Both the position numbers and the translations under genes were made by a program. The notes under the pieces were generated by a model. It saw nothing but the letters and a program-made list of their open reading frames with translations. It did no database searches and had not been told where the DNA came from. From Arthrobacter sp. StoSoilB22 (GTDB lineage: Bacteria; Actinomycetota; Actinomycetes; Actinomycetales; Micrococcaceae), in assembly GCF_019977315.1 (NCBI RefSeq), contig NZ_AP024652.1, positions 992,001 to 1,056,000 on the forward strand: DNA of 64,000 nucleotides, in the 5' to 3' direction. Below, piece after piece: positions 16,628-24,377 of the stretch; positions within the stretch are counted from its first letter, which is position 1; each line of letters opens with the position of its first letter.

Positions 16628-17272
16628 CTAGCTGCCGAAGAGCTTCCGGCTGATTTTCGCGAAGACACCTGGTTCTTTGGATGGGTCTATGATTTCAGGC
16701 TGGGCGGAGAAGTCGGTGCCGGTTTCGGCGACGGGTAGGCGTTTGTTGGCCCACTCGACTGTTTGCAGTTGAGGGTTGTAGACAGGGGGTGTGATGCCTT
16801 CGGCGCGGAACACCGTCCACATCCACTGCGGGATGTTGTCTAGCGTGCGTGGGAACGCTTTGAGGTCCTGGAACAATGTCAGTGCGTCCGCCGGACGATC
16901 AGGGATGGTTGTTTCGTGGGCGGGTCTGAGGAGTTCCACGTCGAAGACCTCAAGTCTGCCGTCCGAATCTGGATAGAGATAGACCTTGCAGCTGGTCCAC
17001 GTTCCAAAGCCTAGGACGTACGACTCGCGGCGGACTTCCTCTAGCCAATCAATCATGGACTCGCGGGAAAACTCCAAGGAGAAGCTACGCGGTCCCCAAA
17101 CACCGTCTCGCAAGATTGTCTCAGTTTGTTGGGACCAGGCCTGATGAATGACCGAGGTACTTATAACTTCTTGGGCACCGAATCCCAGGGCGCCTTCGCT
17201 GAAGGTCTCGCTCCTCAACCGGGTGAGGCCTACTAGCACGGAGGGTCTGGAAATGATTTCGCTGCTGCTCAA
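16628..17272 (-). CDS. Putative immunity protein, module 5 (adjacent to the full toxin domain)
   Basis: A 214-residue protein from TTG 17272, in a TTGA overlap with the toxin stop and with AAGGAG six bases upstream. It is the presumed cognate partner of the only long toxin domain. Sequence features are ISRPSVLVGLTRLRSETFSE, LGFGAQEVISTSVIHQAWSQ, FGTWTSCKVYLYPDSDGRLE and VFAKISRKLFGS. An in-frame reading extends far upstream through the toxin's other frame, but that part is a shadow. The tight overlap means one antidote is translated with each toxin chain, as usual for such pairs. Confidence 0.75.
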   Translation of the reverse strand: MSSSEIISRPSVLVGLTRLRSETFSEGALGFGAQEVISTSVIHQAWSQQTETILRDGVWGPRSFSLEFSRESMIDWLEEVRRESYVLGFGTWTSCKVYLYPDSDGRLEVFDVELLRPAHETTIPDRPADALTLFQDLKAFPRTLDNIPQWMWTVFRAEGITPPVYNPQLQTVEWANKRLPVAETGTDFSAQPEIIDPSKEPGVFAKISRKLFGS

Positions 17273-18015
17273 AGTGACTCCTTCTGCTCCATGGGCAAAT
17301 TCGGAAAACGGCGAGTCGTTGATGTCTCCGCGTCGAACCGGAATGTAACGTCCACCCTGTCGGGCAGCCCGGGTTTTGGTCCTGGGACGGCTTCTACCTT
17401 TACACGCAAGTCTAGGGGTTGTCCGGTGTCGACGCGGTGGAGGGCCTTGGTCATCAGCTCTCGTTCGAGTTGGTAGAACGCCAGGGTGTTGGCGGGTACG
17501 TTGGGGGTTCCGTGTCCGCGGTTCTGGAACATGAGTTGGGCCATGAGGTTGGCGCCTTCTCCTGGTCCTGCGAAGAGGGACGCGATGATGTGGCCGCCCT
17601 CGTAGCCGCGACCGCCTACACGGATACCGGCCAGTATCTGCTGCCATGCGCTGCGGTTGATGTCGCCTTTGAGCAACCCGGTGATGTGTGCTTCGACGCT
17701 CTTGGGCTTGGCGAAGTCATCGGTGATGATCGTGAAGTGGTTTTCCAAGCCACCGTCGGTTTTCGCGACGACGTTGTAGGTGACATTGGGCATCCGCTTG
17801 TTCAATTCAACGGACCAGGCACCCTTGACGCCAGCGTACGTGTCTACGCGTTCGACCCGGCCTGTGGCATCCGTATAGAACCGTTCAAGACTGTCGTCCG
17901 TGAGGCCGCCGCTGGAATCTGGCATTTTGGTGCGGTTGTCCACGATGTACAAGGTGTTGGGTTCCAGCCCGGTCTTGGCTGGCGAGGTTGCCGTGCGCCA
18001 CTCGGGAATGCTCAT
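17269..18015 (-). CDS. DNA/RNA non-specific endonuclease toxin domain, N-terminally truncated
   Basis: About 248 residues if started at ATG 18015 (MSIPEWRTATSPAKTGLEPN); the frame stays open upstream only because it overlaps another gene. The order TLYIVDN, FYTDATGRVERVDTYAG, INRSAWQQILAGIRVGGRG, GYEGGHIIASLFAGPGEG and NLMAQLMFQNRG matches the Endonuclea_NS_2-type domain found at the C-terminus of LXG/YeeF-like and other polymorphic toxins, with the histidine of GGH as general base. There is no signal peptide, LXG, WXG or repeat region, so the delivery part has been lost. It may be inert, or a cytosolic nuclease held by the module 5 protein. Confidence 0.8.
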   Translation of the reverse strand: MSIPEWRTATSPAKTGLEPNTLYIVDNRTKMPDSSGGLTDDSLERFYTDATGRVERVDTYAGVKGAWSVELNKRMPNVTYNVVAKTDGGLENHFTIITDDFAKPKSVEAHITGLLKGDINRSAWQQILAGIRVGGRGYEGGHIIASLFAGPGEGANLMAQLMFQNRGHGTPNVPANTLAFYQLERELMTKALHRVDTGQPLDLRVKVEAVPGPKPGLPDRVDVTFRFDAETSTTRRFPNLPMEQKESL

Positions 18016-18418
18016 CAGCGAAGTCCACCACCGGTTTCTCTTCCCCGCATGCGTCGCAGGAGACGCTGGGTTGCGTCTCAAGTGTCCAGTCGGTGGCGGC
18101 CCAGTCGCTATAAGCGTCAAACAGGATGTCTTCATCCAGCGTCTCCCCACAGGCAGGGCAGGGGGGAGGGCCGAAATTCTCTCCCATGGAGTAACCATCC
18201 CGGTCATGAATCAGGGTCAAATTGCTGGTTCCCTTTGCGAGCCCTCGCTCAAGGGCCCGCGGTCCGGGTGTCAGGCAAAGACCCTCCACCCAATCGGACT
18301 CCCGTTCGGCACCCACCCATCCGGTGGTTACCAGCCATTCCTGAAGCCGACGGACGGCACTGTCCGCTTCCGCTGAAGATGCAGAAAGATCCACCAGGTA
18401 CCAGATGTGTAAGCTCAC
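17885..18418 (-). pseudogene. Truncated zinc-ribbon protein joined to the toxin cassette
   Basis: Starts MSLHIWYLVDLSASSAEADS and contains two zinc-knuckle pairs, CPAC (near residue 86) and CDAC (near residue 121), as in small cytosolic proteins that often neighbour immunity genes. From about residue 130 the frame runs through the other frame of the toxin domain (ADEHSRVAHGNLASQDRAGT and onward) and ends at 17885. The real C-terminus has therefore been replaced. The junction lies at about 17965-18025 and looks like a deletion that removed the 3' end of this gene together with the 5' part of the toxin gene. Confidence 0.65.
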
Positions 18419-18496
18419 GGTTCAGCCCCTCAAAAGGCGACTACTCGTCTGGATACTATCCAACCTGCGCAGCGACTTACGGGCACTGAGGGTTAG

Positions 18497-18715
18497 CTAG
18501 TGTCTGCCTGGGGTCCGCGCCATCAGAGCCTGAAGGTCTTCGGCAACCTTAGCTACCTCTCGCTGCCGGGAGGTGCGGACAGGCTTGGATCCATGTGTGG
18601 CTTGGCGAGCCGGCCTGTTGTTAGTGCGGCTTTGGCGGTGGACCTGAGGATCGCGGACAGGTGCGTCAACGGCGACGGCGCCCTGCAGGGGATCGTGGAA
18701 AAGAGGGAAGCTCAT
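18497..18715 (-). CDS. Possible 72-residue protein of unknown function
   Basis: Starts MSFPLFHDPLQGAVAVDAPV with AGGATCGGAAACT before the ATG, which is a usable ribosome binding site. The remainder is polar and basic (SRTNNRPARQATHGSKPVRT). No family is recognised and there is no membrane segment. It is the only plausible gene in the 414-base stretch between the truncated zinc-ribbon gene and the MarR gene; otherwise I see nothing there. Confidence 0.35.
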   Translation of the reverse strand: MSFPLFHDPLQGAVAVDAPVRDPQVHRQSRTNNRPARQATHGSKPVRTSRQREVAKVAEDLQALMARTPGRH

Positions 18716-18832
18716 AGTTTCCGATCCTGACAGAAGCGGCCGGATGCTGATATGGACAGATGCATACGGTAGCCGGGGGCTGCTGTGCAGATGTCCATCG
18801 AGCCGCCGCGGTTCAGGTGTGCGGCCCCGAGC

Positions 18833-19291
18833 CTAGCCCCACAGTGCCTTCTTCAACAGCGCCCTCAGCTGCGTGTTCTCTTCCTCGCTGAGTGCCGCGA
18901 GCTGCGTCCGCTCACACTCTTCGAGCCCGGCCCGCGCTTTGTTGTGGATCCGGCGGCCCTCAGTGGTGGAGACGATGATCTTTGCCCGGCGGTCCTGCTT
19001 GCCTTGGGCTCGTTTGACCAGTCCGCGGTGCTCCAGATCGTCCACCAGGCTGACAACTTGGCTCGGATCCAGGCTAAGGAAATCGGCGAGCTCGCGTTGG
19101 GTGGGTTCCAAGCCGCTGCATGCGAGTGTCAGCACGGAGAATGATCGCTCGCGGAGGCCGTAGTCGGCCAGGGCTTTGTTGTTGAGCAGTGATCCTGTGG
19201 CGTGCAGTTTGGCCAGCAACAGGCCCACATCGCTGCCGATTTTTGCTGCGGCGAGGCGCGGGGTTTCCACTTCGGTGCTTTGCGGGCCCAT
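18833..19291 (-). CDS. MarR family transcriptional regulator
   Basis: A 152-residue winged-helix regulator. The start MGPQSTEVETPRLA is preferred to an ATG 27 bases upstream, which would place part of the operator in the coding sequence. The DNA-binding part is LEPTQRELADFLSLDPSQVV followed by LVDDLEHRGLVKRAQGKQDR and the wing RRAKIIVSTTEGRRI, close to the MarR consensus (DxRxK). It is transcribed away from the catabolic operon that begins 140 bases to its right, so it very likely represses that operon and releases it on binding the substrate or its CoA ester. Confidence 0.87.
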   Translation of the reverse strand: MGPQSTEVETPRLAAAKIGSDVGLLLAKLHATGSLLNNKALADYGLRERSFSVLTLACSGLEPTQRELADFLSLDPSQVVSLVDDLEHRGLVKRAQGKQDRRAKIIVSTTEGRRIHNKARAGLEECERTQLAALSEEENTQLRALLKKALWG

Positions 19292-19306
19292 GACAACTCC
19301 AATAGT

Positions 19307-19352
19307 AATGAAAAACAATCGTTGACTTTTTCAATGATCCGTATTCTCATTG
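19307..19352. promoter_or_regulatory. Candidate MarR operators in the divergent promoter region
   Basis: Two dyads lie between the MarR gene and the SDR gene. AATGAAAAA (19307-19315) pairs nearly perfectly with TTTTTCAAT (19327-19335). CAATGA (19332-19337) and TCATTG (19347-19352) form a perfect dyad with a 9-base spacer. The region is strikingly AT-rich for this genome. MarR binding is inferred from position. Confidence 0.5.
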
Positions 19353-19430
19353 ATCATGACAAGGATCTCACGACGCAGTGGGATCGGCCTCACCGGCTCC
19401 GGCCGGTTACTGCATGCGAAGGAGCACGGC

Positions 19431-20381
19431 ATGAGCTTGAACGGCAAGGTTGCAATCGTCACCGGGAGTGGACAGGGTCTTGGACTCGCTTACGCGAGGG
19501 AACTCGCCCGCCAGGGTGCCGCCGTCGTGATTAATGACGTGAACGCCGGGACTGCTGCGGAGGCTGTTGCGCAGATTGAGGCCGACGGCGGCCGGGCCAC
19601 CGCCGTGGTGGTTCCGGTGGGTTCGACGGATGCTGCGAAGGCTTTGGTGGCCGGTGCCGTTGAAGCGTTCGGTCGGCTGGACATTCTGGTGACGAATGCC
19701 GGAATCCTGCGGGACAAGAGCCTGCTAAAGATGACCGACGAGGATTTTGACCTGGTCATCAACGTCCACCTGAAGGGCACGTTCACCTGCGTCCGTGAGG
19801 CATTCGCGTACTTCAAGCAAAACAACATCGCCGGCCGCATCATCACCATTGGTTCACCGACGGGCCAGCGCGGCAACTTCGGGCAGAGCAACTATGCCGC
19901 TGCCAAGGCCGGCATTGTGGGCATGGTCCGGACGTGGGCGCTGGAAATGAAAAAGGCCGGCGTGACGGTGAACTCCGTGATCCCCGTGGCGGCAACGGCC
20001 ATGACCAAGACGGTCCCGTATTTCCAGAAGGCCGTGGAGGCGGAGGAACGTGGCGAGGCCATGCCGTCCTTCTTCCGCCATGATCTCGGTTTTGGAACGG
20101 CCGACGACGTCGCCGGGCTGATTGCGTTCCTCGCCTCTGATGAGGCTGCAGGAGTGACCGGCCAAGCAATTGGTGCCGGCGGTGACCGGCTGCAGGTATG
20201 GACGCACCCGACGGCGGCAACCACCGAGTACCGCGAGGGCGGCTGGAGCTATGAGGCCCTTCAAGAGAATGCCGGCTCTCTGTTTGGCCGAGAAACTTTG
20301 CAGAGCTACGGTGAGGAATTCCTGCCGTTGCCCGCGGAATTGCAGCCCGAATCGGTGGCTGTACCTTCACAGGCCCGCTGA
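19431..20381 (+). CDS. SDR family NAD(P)-dependent 3-hydroxyacyl dehydrogenase-like protein
   Basis: A 316-residue short-chain dehydrogenase. The start MSLNGKVAIVTGSGQGLGLA has GAAGGAGCACGGC before it. The coenzyme fold GSGQGLG, an NDVNAG strand end (favouring NAD), VTNAGILRDKSLLKM and the catalytic SNYAAAKAG (tyrosine and lysine) are present. The active-site serine lies in TIGSPTGQRG. The extended C-terminus (WTHPTAATTEYREGGWSYEA) resembles the peroxisomal multifunctional 3-hydroxyacyl-CoA dehydrogenase group. As first gene of the operon it probably oxidises the hydroxyacyl-CoA made by the MaoC hydratase (inference). Confidence 0.85.
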   Translation: MSLNGKVAIVTGSGQGLGLAYARELARQGAAVVINDVNAGTAAEAVAQIEADGGRATAVVVPVGSTDAAKALVAGAVEAFGRLDILVTNAGILRDKSLLKMTDEDFDLVINVHLKGTFTCVREAFAYFKQNNIAGRIITIGSPTGQRGNFGQSNYAAAKAGIVGMVRTWALEMKKAGVTVNSVIPVAATAMTKTVPYFQKAVEAEERGEAMPSFFRHDLGFGTADDVAGLIAFLASDEAAGVTGQAIGAGGDRLQVWTHPTAATTEYREGGWSYEALQENAGSLFGRETLQSYGEEFLPLPAELQPESVAVPSQAR

Positions 20382-20383
20382 TC

Positions 20384-21274
20384 ATGGCCGACCGCTATGA
20401 ACTGGGCATCGACGCGGCTGCGCTGGATGCGATAGACATGCACGTCCACCTCGAAGTGGACAGCTGTGGGCACGGCTCACTCCCGGAAGCGTTGACGGAA
20501 GCGTCGGCGAAGTACTTCAAGTCCGAGGACCGCACGCCATCGCTGGATCGGATCGCCGAGGTGTACCGCGAACTGAACATGGCCGCCGTCGTGTTCACTG
20601 TTGACGCCCGCACCCAGCTCAAGCACGAGCCCAACAGCATCCCGGAACTGATCGAGGGCGCTGCCCGGAACAATGATGTGCTGATTCCGTTCGGCAGTGT
20701 TGACCCGCGGACGGGGGAGGACGCGATCGCCGGGGCAAAGCATCAGGCTGTTGAGCTCGGTGCCCGCGGTTTCAAGTTCCACCCGTCGCTGCAGGGTTTT
20801 GATCCGTCCAACGAGACGTTTTATCCACTGTGGGAAACGCTCCAGGAGCTGGGACTTCCTTGCATTTTCCACACCGGTCAAAACGGCATGGGGGCAGGTC
20901 TTCCCGGCGGGTACGGGATCAAGCTCGCGTTCTCCAATCCGCTCCTGCTCGACGCCGTGGCGGCAGATTTCCCGGGCCTGAAGATCATCATGGCCCACCC
21001 GTCGGTGCCGTGGCAGGACGAGGCGAACTCGATCGCGACGCACAAGTCCAACGTTTTCATCGACCTCTCTGGCTGGTCACCGAAGTACTTCCCGGAATCC
21101 TTGGTTCGACTGTCCAATTCAGTGCTGCAGGACAAGGTGCTGTTCGGCACGGACTTTCCGCTGATTACCCCGCAGAAGTGGTTGGGTGCGTTCGCGGACC
21201 TGCCGCTGAAGGACGAGGTTCGGCCGAAGATCCTGAAGGACAACGCGGTCAAGCTGCTGGGACTGGGTGGTTGA
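20384..21274 (+). CDS. Amidohydrolase 2 family (ACMSD-like) metal-dependent hydrolase
   Basis: A 296-residue TIM-barrel enzyme. Metal-binding candidates are DMHVHLE (HxH, strand 1), FKFHPSLQ, IFHTGQ (strand 5), IMAHPSVPW (strand 6) and LFGTDFPL (catalytic aspartate, strand 8). The family contains decarboxylases such as ACMSD and gamma-resorcylate decarboxylase, as well as ring-opening hydrolases. In this operon a carbon-carbon hydrolase or decarboxylase step on a ring-derived intermediate is plausible. The gene starts two bases after the SDR stop and ends one base before the acyl-CoA dehydrogenase ATG, showing tight co-transcription. Confidence 0.87.
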   Translation: MADRYELGIDAAALDAIDMHVHLEVDSCGHGSLPEALTEASAKYFKSEDRTPSLDRIAEVYRELNMAAVVFTVDARTQLKHEPNSIPELIEGAARNNDVLIPFGSVDPRTGEDAIAGAKHQAVELGARGFKFHPSLQGFDPSNETFYPLWETLQELGLPCIFHTGQNGMGAGLPGGYGIKLAFSNPLLLDAVAADFPGLKIIMAHPSVPWQDEANSIATHKSNVFIDLSGWSPKYFPESLVRLSNSVLQDKVLFGTDFPLITPQKWLGAFADLPLKDEVRPKILKDNAVKLLGLGG

Positions 21275-21275
21275 G

Positions 21276-22484
21276 ATGAGCGTGAGTGTTGTGGATCAGA
21301 GGCTGTACACGGTGGCAGATTGGTACGACGCTGAAGCACTCCTCAGCACGGAGGAACGTCAGGTCCTTGGACGCCTGCGGACCTTCTTGGACGCTGAAGC
21401 CACGCCGTTGCTGGCCGAGTACTGGGAGCGCGGAGAGTTCCCCGAGCAGTTGGCCGGACCGTTGATCGACTTGGATCTGATGGAACCCTTTGAGGCTCCA
21501 GCCCGAGGGATTTACCAAGGCTTCCGGATCTTCGAACTGGCCCGCACTGATGCCTCGTTGGCAACGTGGTACACGGCACAAGCCGGTTTGTTCCGGACCG
21601 CCATCCAGGTGGGAGCCTCCGAGGCACAGCAGAAGGAGTGGATGCCCAAGGTCATCGATTTCTCACTCAAGGGCGTCTTCTCGCTGACAGAACCGGAGCA
21701 CGGCTCGGACATCGCCGGCGGGCTTTCCACCACCGCACGCTTCGAACCAAACCCGGGGACGGAGGACGACGGCGGCAGCTGGGTTCTGGACGGGGCCAAG
21801 CGGTGGATTGGGGGCGCCTCAACGGCGGATGTGTTGTGCGTGTTCGCCCGCGACGTCGCGGACGGACAGGTCAAGGCATTCCTCGTGGACAGGACCGCCG
21901 CAGGGGTCAGCTTGGAGAAGATCCACGGTAAGACCTCGCTGCGGATGATGCAAAACGCTCACATCACCCTGGACAATGTTCGCGTATCCGAGGCAATGCG
22001 CCTGCACAACGTGAACTCGTTCAAGGACGTGGCCGCCATGCTGCGGGCGATGCGATCGGACGTTGCCTGGATCGCCACCGGCATCCAGTCCGGCGCGTTC
22101 GAAGCAGCGCTGGCCTACGTCAAGGAACGCCAACAGTTCGGCCGTTCCCTGGGGTCGTTCCAGCTGGTCCAGGAAAAGCTGGCACGCATGCTCGGCAACA
22201 TCACTGCCAGCTTGTCGTTGGTGGTGCGGTTGACCGAGCAGCAGAGCTGGGGGATCTATCGGGACCAGGACTCGGCCCTGGCCAAGATGCAGACGTCTTT
22301 GATGATGCGCGAAACCGTCGCCTTGGCCCGCGAAGTGGTGGGCGGCAACGGCATAACCCTCGCCGCCGACGTCGCGCGTTTCCATGCCGACGCGGAAGCT
22401 GTCTATTCGTACGAAGGCACGCACGAAATCAACGCCCTCATTGTCGGCCGCGCCCTCACCGGCGACAGCGCCTTCACGCGCTAA
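21276..22484 (+). CDS. Acyl-CoA dehydrogenase family protein
   Basis: A 402-residue flavoenzyme. Segments include GVFSLTEPEHGSDIAGGLST (flavin and substrate loop), KRWIGGASTADVLCVFARD, MRSDVAWIATGIQSGAFEA, YVKERQQFGRSLGSFQLVQE and VVGGNGITLAADVARFHAD. The catalytic glutamate is in AVYSYEGTHEINALIVGRAL, the position used by glutaryl- and isobutyryl-CoA dehydrogenases. The GTG at 21267 could add three residues; ATG 21276 is used. It probably introduces the double bond that the MaoC protein hydrates. An electron-transfer flavoprotein must come from elsewhere. Confidence 0.9.
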   Translation: MSVSVVDQRLYTVADWYDAEALLSTEERQVLGRLRTFLDAEATPLLAEYWERGEFPEQLAGPLIDLDLMEPFEAPARGIYQGFRIFELARTDASLATWYTAQAGLFRTAIQVGASEAQQKEWMPKVIDFSLKGVFSLTEPEHGSDIAGGLSTTARFEPNPGTEDDGGSWVLDGAKRWIGGASTADVLCVFARDVADGQVKAFLVDRTAAGVSLEKIHGKTSLRMMQNAHITLDNVRVSEAMRLHNVNSFKDVAAMLRAMRSDVAWIATGIQSGAFEAALAYVKERQQFGRSLGSFQLVQEKLARMLGNITASLSLVVRLTEQQSWGIYRDQDSALAKMQTSLMMRETVALAREVVGGNGITLAADVARFHADAEAVYSYEGTHEINALIVGRALTGDSAFTR

Positions 22485-22527
22485 CACCCACTGAGAGAAC
22501 CACAACACCCACAACCAGGAGGCAAAG

Positions 22528-22983
22528 ATGCCCAATCTCGTCGTCGATTTCGACACCCTGCTCACCATGTCCGGCAAGGATCTCGGCACCACCGACTACC
22601 GCGAAGTCACCCAGCAGCAGATCAACCTGTTCGCTGACGCAACCGACGATCAGCAGTGGATTCACACTGATCCCGAACGCGCCAAGGATGGCCCGTTCGG
22701 CGCTCCCATCGCGCACGGCTTCCTTACCCTGTCACTGATCATTCCGTTCTGGGGCGAGCTCTTCGACGTCGAGGGCGTCACCACCAAGGTCAACTACGGT
22801 CTGGACAAAGTCCGCTTTACCTCCCCGGTGAAGGTGGGCGCAAAGGTCCGCATGAACGGCAGCATCGCCGAAGTCAGCGAAGTCAAGGGCGGCGCCCAGA
22901 TCAAGGTCAACGCCACCATCGAAATCGAAGGCCAGGAACGCCCCGCCGTCGTCGCCGAGTTCCTCGCCCGTTTCTACAAGTAG
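22528..22983 (+). CDS. MaoC-like enoyl-CoA hydratase
   Basis: A 151-residue hot-dog-fold hydratase. The hydratase-2 motif is present: FADATDDQQWIHTDPERA then GPFGAPIAHGFLTLSL, giving the catalytic aspartate and histidine. AGGAGG precedes the ATG by 6 bases. Its product, a 3-hydroxyacyl-CoA, would be the substrate of the SDR at the start of the operon. The end of the gene (TTCTACAAGTAG, including the stop) is duplicated 19 bases downstream; see the repeat entry. Confidence 0.88.
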   Translation: MPNLVVDFDTLLTMSGKDLGTTDYREVTQQQINLFADATDDQQWIHTDPERAKDGPFGAPIAHGFLTLSLIIPFWGELFDVEGVTTKVNYGLDKVRFTSPVKVGAKVRMNGSIAEVSEVKGGAQIKVNATIEIEGQERPAVVAEFLARFYK

Positions 22984-23002
22984 GAACCGCTTCTACAAGT
23001 AG
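22972..23002 (+). repeat. Stop-codon-spanning 19-bp tandem duplication (MaoC 3' end)
   Basis: TTCTACAAGTAG at 22972-22983 is repeated at 22991-23002, separated by GAACCGC. The first copy encodes F-Y-K-stop; the preceding CCGT/CCGC bases extend the similarity. The unit is 19 bp, present about 1.6 times. Confidence 0.8.
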
Positions 23003-23039
23003 ACATCCACCCCTTTCCCTCCTCTCCCAAGGAACAGCC

Positions 23040-24365
23040 ATGTCAGGACACACTGCGCTCGCACAGTCGAGCACGGCCGCTAAGCGCAAAGAGGCGCGCA
23101 CGGTCATCATGTCCAGCTATCTGGGCAGCACCATCGAGTTCTACGACTTCCTGCTGTACGCAACTGCGGCAGCGGTTGCCTTTCCCAAAGTGTTCTTCGC
23201 CGGTACAGATGAGTGGGTGGGCGTGGTCGCGGCTTATGCCACGTTCGCGGCGGGTTATGTTGCCCGGCCTCTGGGCGGTATCATCTTCGGGCACTTCGGT
23301 GACCGCATTGGCCGCAAGGGCATGCTGATCGTGTCCATGGCCATGATGGGCATCGCTTCGACGTTGATTGGTCTAATCCCGGGAGCCAACGTCATTGGTC
23401 CTTGGGGCGCCGTGATCCTGGTGGTCTTGCGTGTTTGCCAGGGAATCGCTGTGGGCGGTGAATGGGGCGGGGCAGCGCTCATGGCCCTGGAGCATTCGGA
23501 TCCCAAACGTCGCGGGTTCGCGGCATCGTTCGTCAATGCCGGTGCCCCGACGGGCGCAGTCCTCGGCACCGTTGTCATGGGCATTTTCTCCGCACTTCCC
23601 CAGGATGCATTCCTGGCCTGGGGCTGGCGAGTTCCATTCCTGTTGTCCTTCGTACTCCTGATAGTCGGCATGTTCGTCCGGCTCAGGGTCTCCGAAAGCC
23701 CAATCTTTGCCGAGGCCGTGGCCAAGGAAAGCGCCCAGGACACCAAGCGCAAGATCCCGCTGCTGGAAGTGCTGAAGCGTCCCAAGGCACTCATCATGAT
23801 CATGTTTGCCGGTGCTGCCGGCTTCGGCCTCCAAGTAGTGCTGCCCACGTTCTCCGTCACCTATGCAGTGTCCAAGGGAGCACCACAACAAGGTGTGCTC
23901 TATGCCTTCGCGGGCGCCTCAGCCATCTCCATCCTGTTCGTCCTTTTGGGCGGTAGGCTCTCGGATCGCTTCGGCCGCCGTCCGGTCATGGTCACCGGCC
24001 TGGCCCTGTTCATCCTTTACTTGTTCCCCATGTTCGGGATGCTGAGTTCCGGCAACATCGCTGTGGTCTTCCTGGCCTTCACTGTGGCGCTGGTTCTGCA
24101 TTCGTCCCTCTATGGTCCGCTGGCCGCGTTCGTGTCCGAGCAGTTCGGCACCACTAACCGCTATACCGGCGCAGCCGTCGGCTACCAGTTGGCAACACTG
24201 ATTGGCGCGGGCTTCACACCCGGCATTGTGGCGAGCCTCTACAAGGACGCCGGCCAGAGCATCGTTCCCGTGGTGGTGTTCCTGTCCGTCATGTCGCTGG
24301 TATCGATTGTCTTCATCCTGCTGACGCGGGAGTCTAAGAACAACGACCTCTCTACGGTCAGTTAG
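23040..24365 (+). CDS. MFS metabolite:H+ symporter (MHS family)
   Basis: A 441-residue, 12-helix transporter. Family signatures are SSYLGSTIEFYDFLLYATAA in the first helix, YVARPLGGIIFGHFGDRIGR then KGMLIVSMAMMG (the loop 2-3 motif), CQGIAVGGEWGGAALMALEH in helix 4 and RLSDRFGRRPVMV in the second half. MHS members import organic acids such as shikimate, alpha-ketoglutarate, proline/betaine and aromatic acids. Its place in the operon makes it the likely importer of the acid that the ligase activates. It follows maoC by 56 bases. Confidence 0.9.
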   Translation: MSGHTALAQSSTAAKRKEARTVIMSSYLGSTIEFYDFLLYATAAAVAFPKVFFAGTDEWVGVVAAYATFAAGYVARPLGGIIFGHFGDRIGRKGMLIVSMAMMGIASTLIGLIPGANVIGPWGAVILVVLRVCQGIAVGGEWGGAALMALEHSDPKRRGFAASFVNAGAPTGAVLGTVVMGIFSALPQDAFLAWGWRVPFLLSFVLLIVGMFVRLRVSESPIFAEAVAKESAQDTKRKIPLLEVLKRPKALIMIMFAGAAGFGLQVVLPTFSVTYAVSKGAPQQGVLYAFAGASAISILFVLLGGRLSDRFGRRPVMVTGLALFILYLFPMFGMLSSGNIAVVFLAFTVALVLHSSLYGPLAAFVSEQFGTTNRYTGAAVGYQLATLIGAGFTPGIVASLYKDAGQSIVPVVVFLSVMSLVSIVFILLTRESKNNDLSTVS

Positions 24366-24377
24366 GAGTACCGCACC

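Larger units (their letters stand above)
12060..18015 (-). repeat. Array of five toxin-tail / immunity modules
   Basis: Five homologous modules of about 1.1-1.4 kb lie head to tail on the minus strand. Each consists of the 3' part of a nuclease-toxin gene followed by a gene of about 645 bp. Toxin tails end at 17269, 16162, 15007, 13822 and 12701; partner genes lie at 16628-17272, 15514-16158, 14349-15023, 13184-13825 and 12060-12704. In four modules the partner start overlaps the toxin stop; in the fourth they are 3 bases apart. The repeated stretch around GTTGTCCGGTGTCGACGCGG and the leader GCGGAGCTGCGTACGCCG recur almost unchanged, while the extreme toxin C-termini and the N-terminal halves of some partner proteins differ. 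This is the layout of displaced cassettes beside a polymorphic toxin. Confidence 0.85.

Noticed and set aside
16628..17647. 339-codon extension of the module 5 partner gene
   Set aside because: The first 125 codons are the toxin gene read in another frame; the real start is the TTG at 17272 with AAGGAG.
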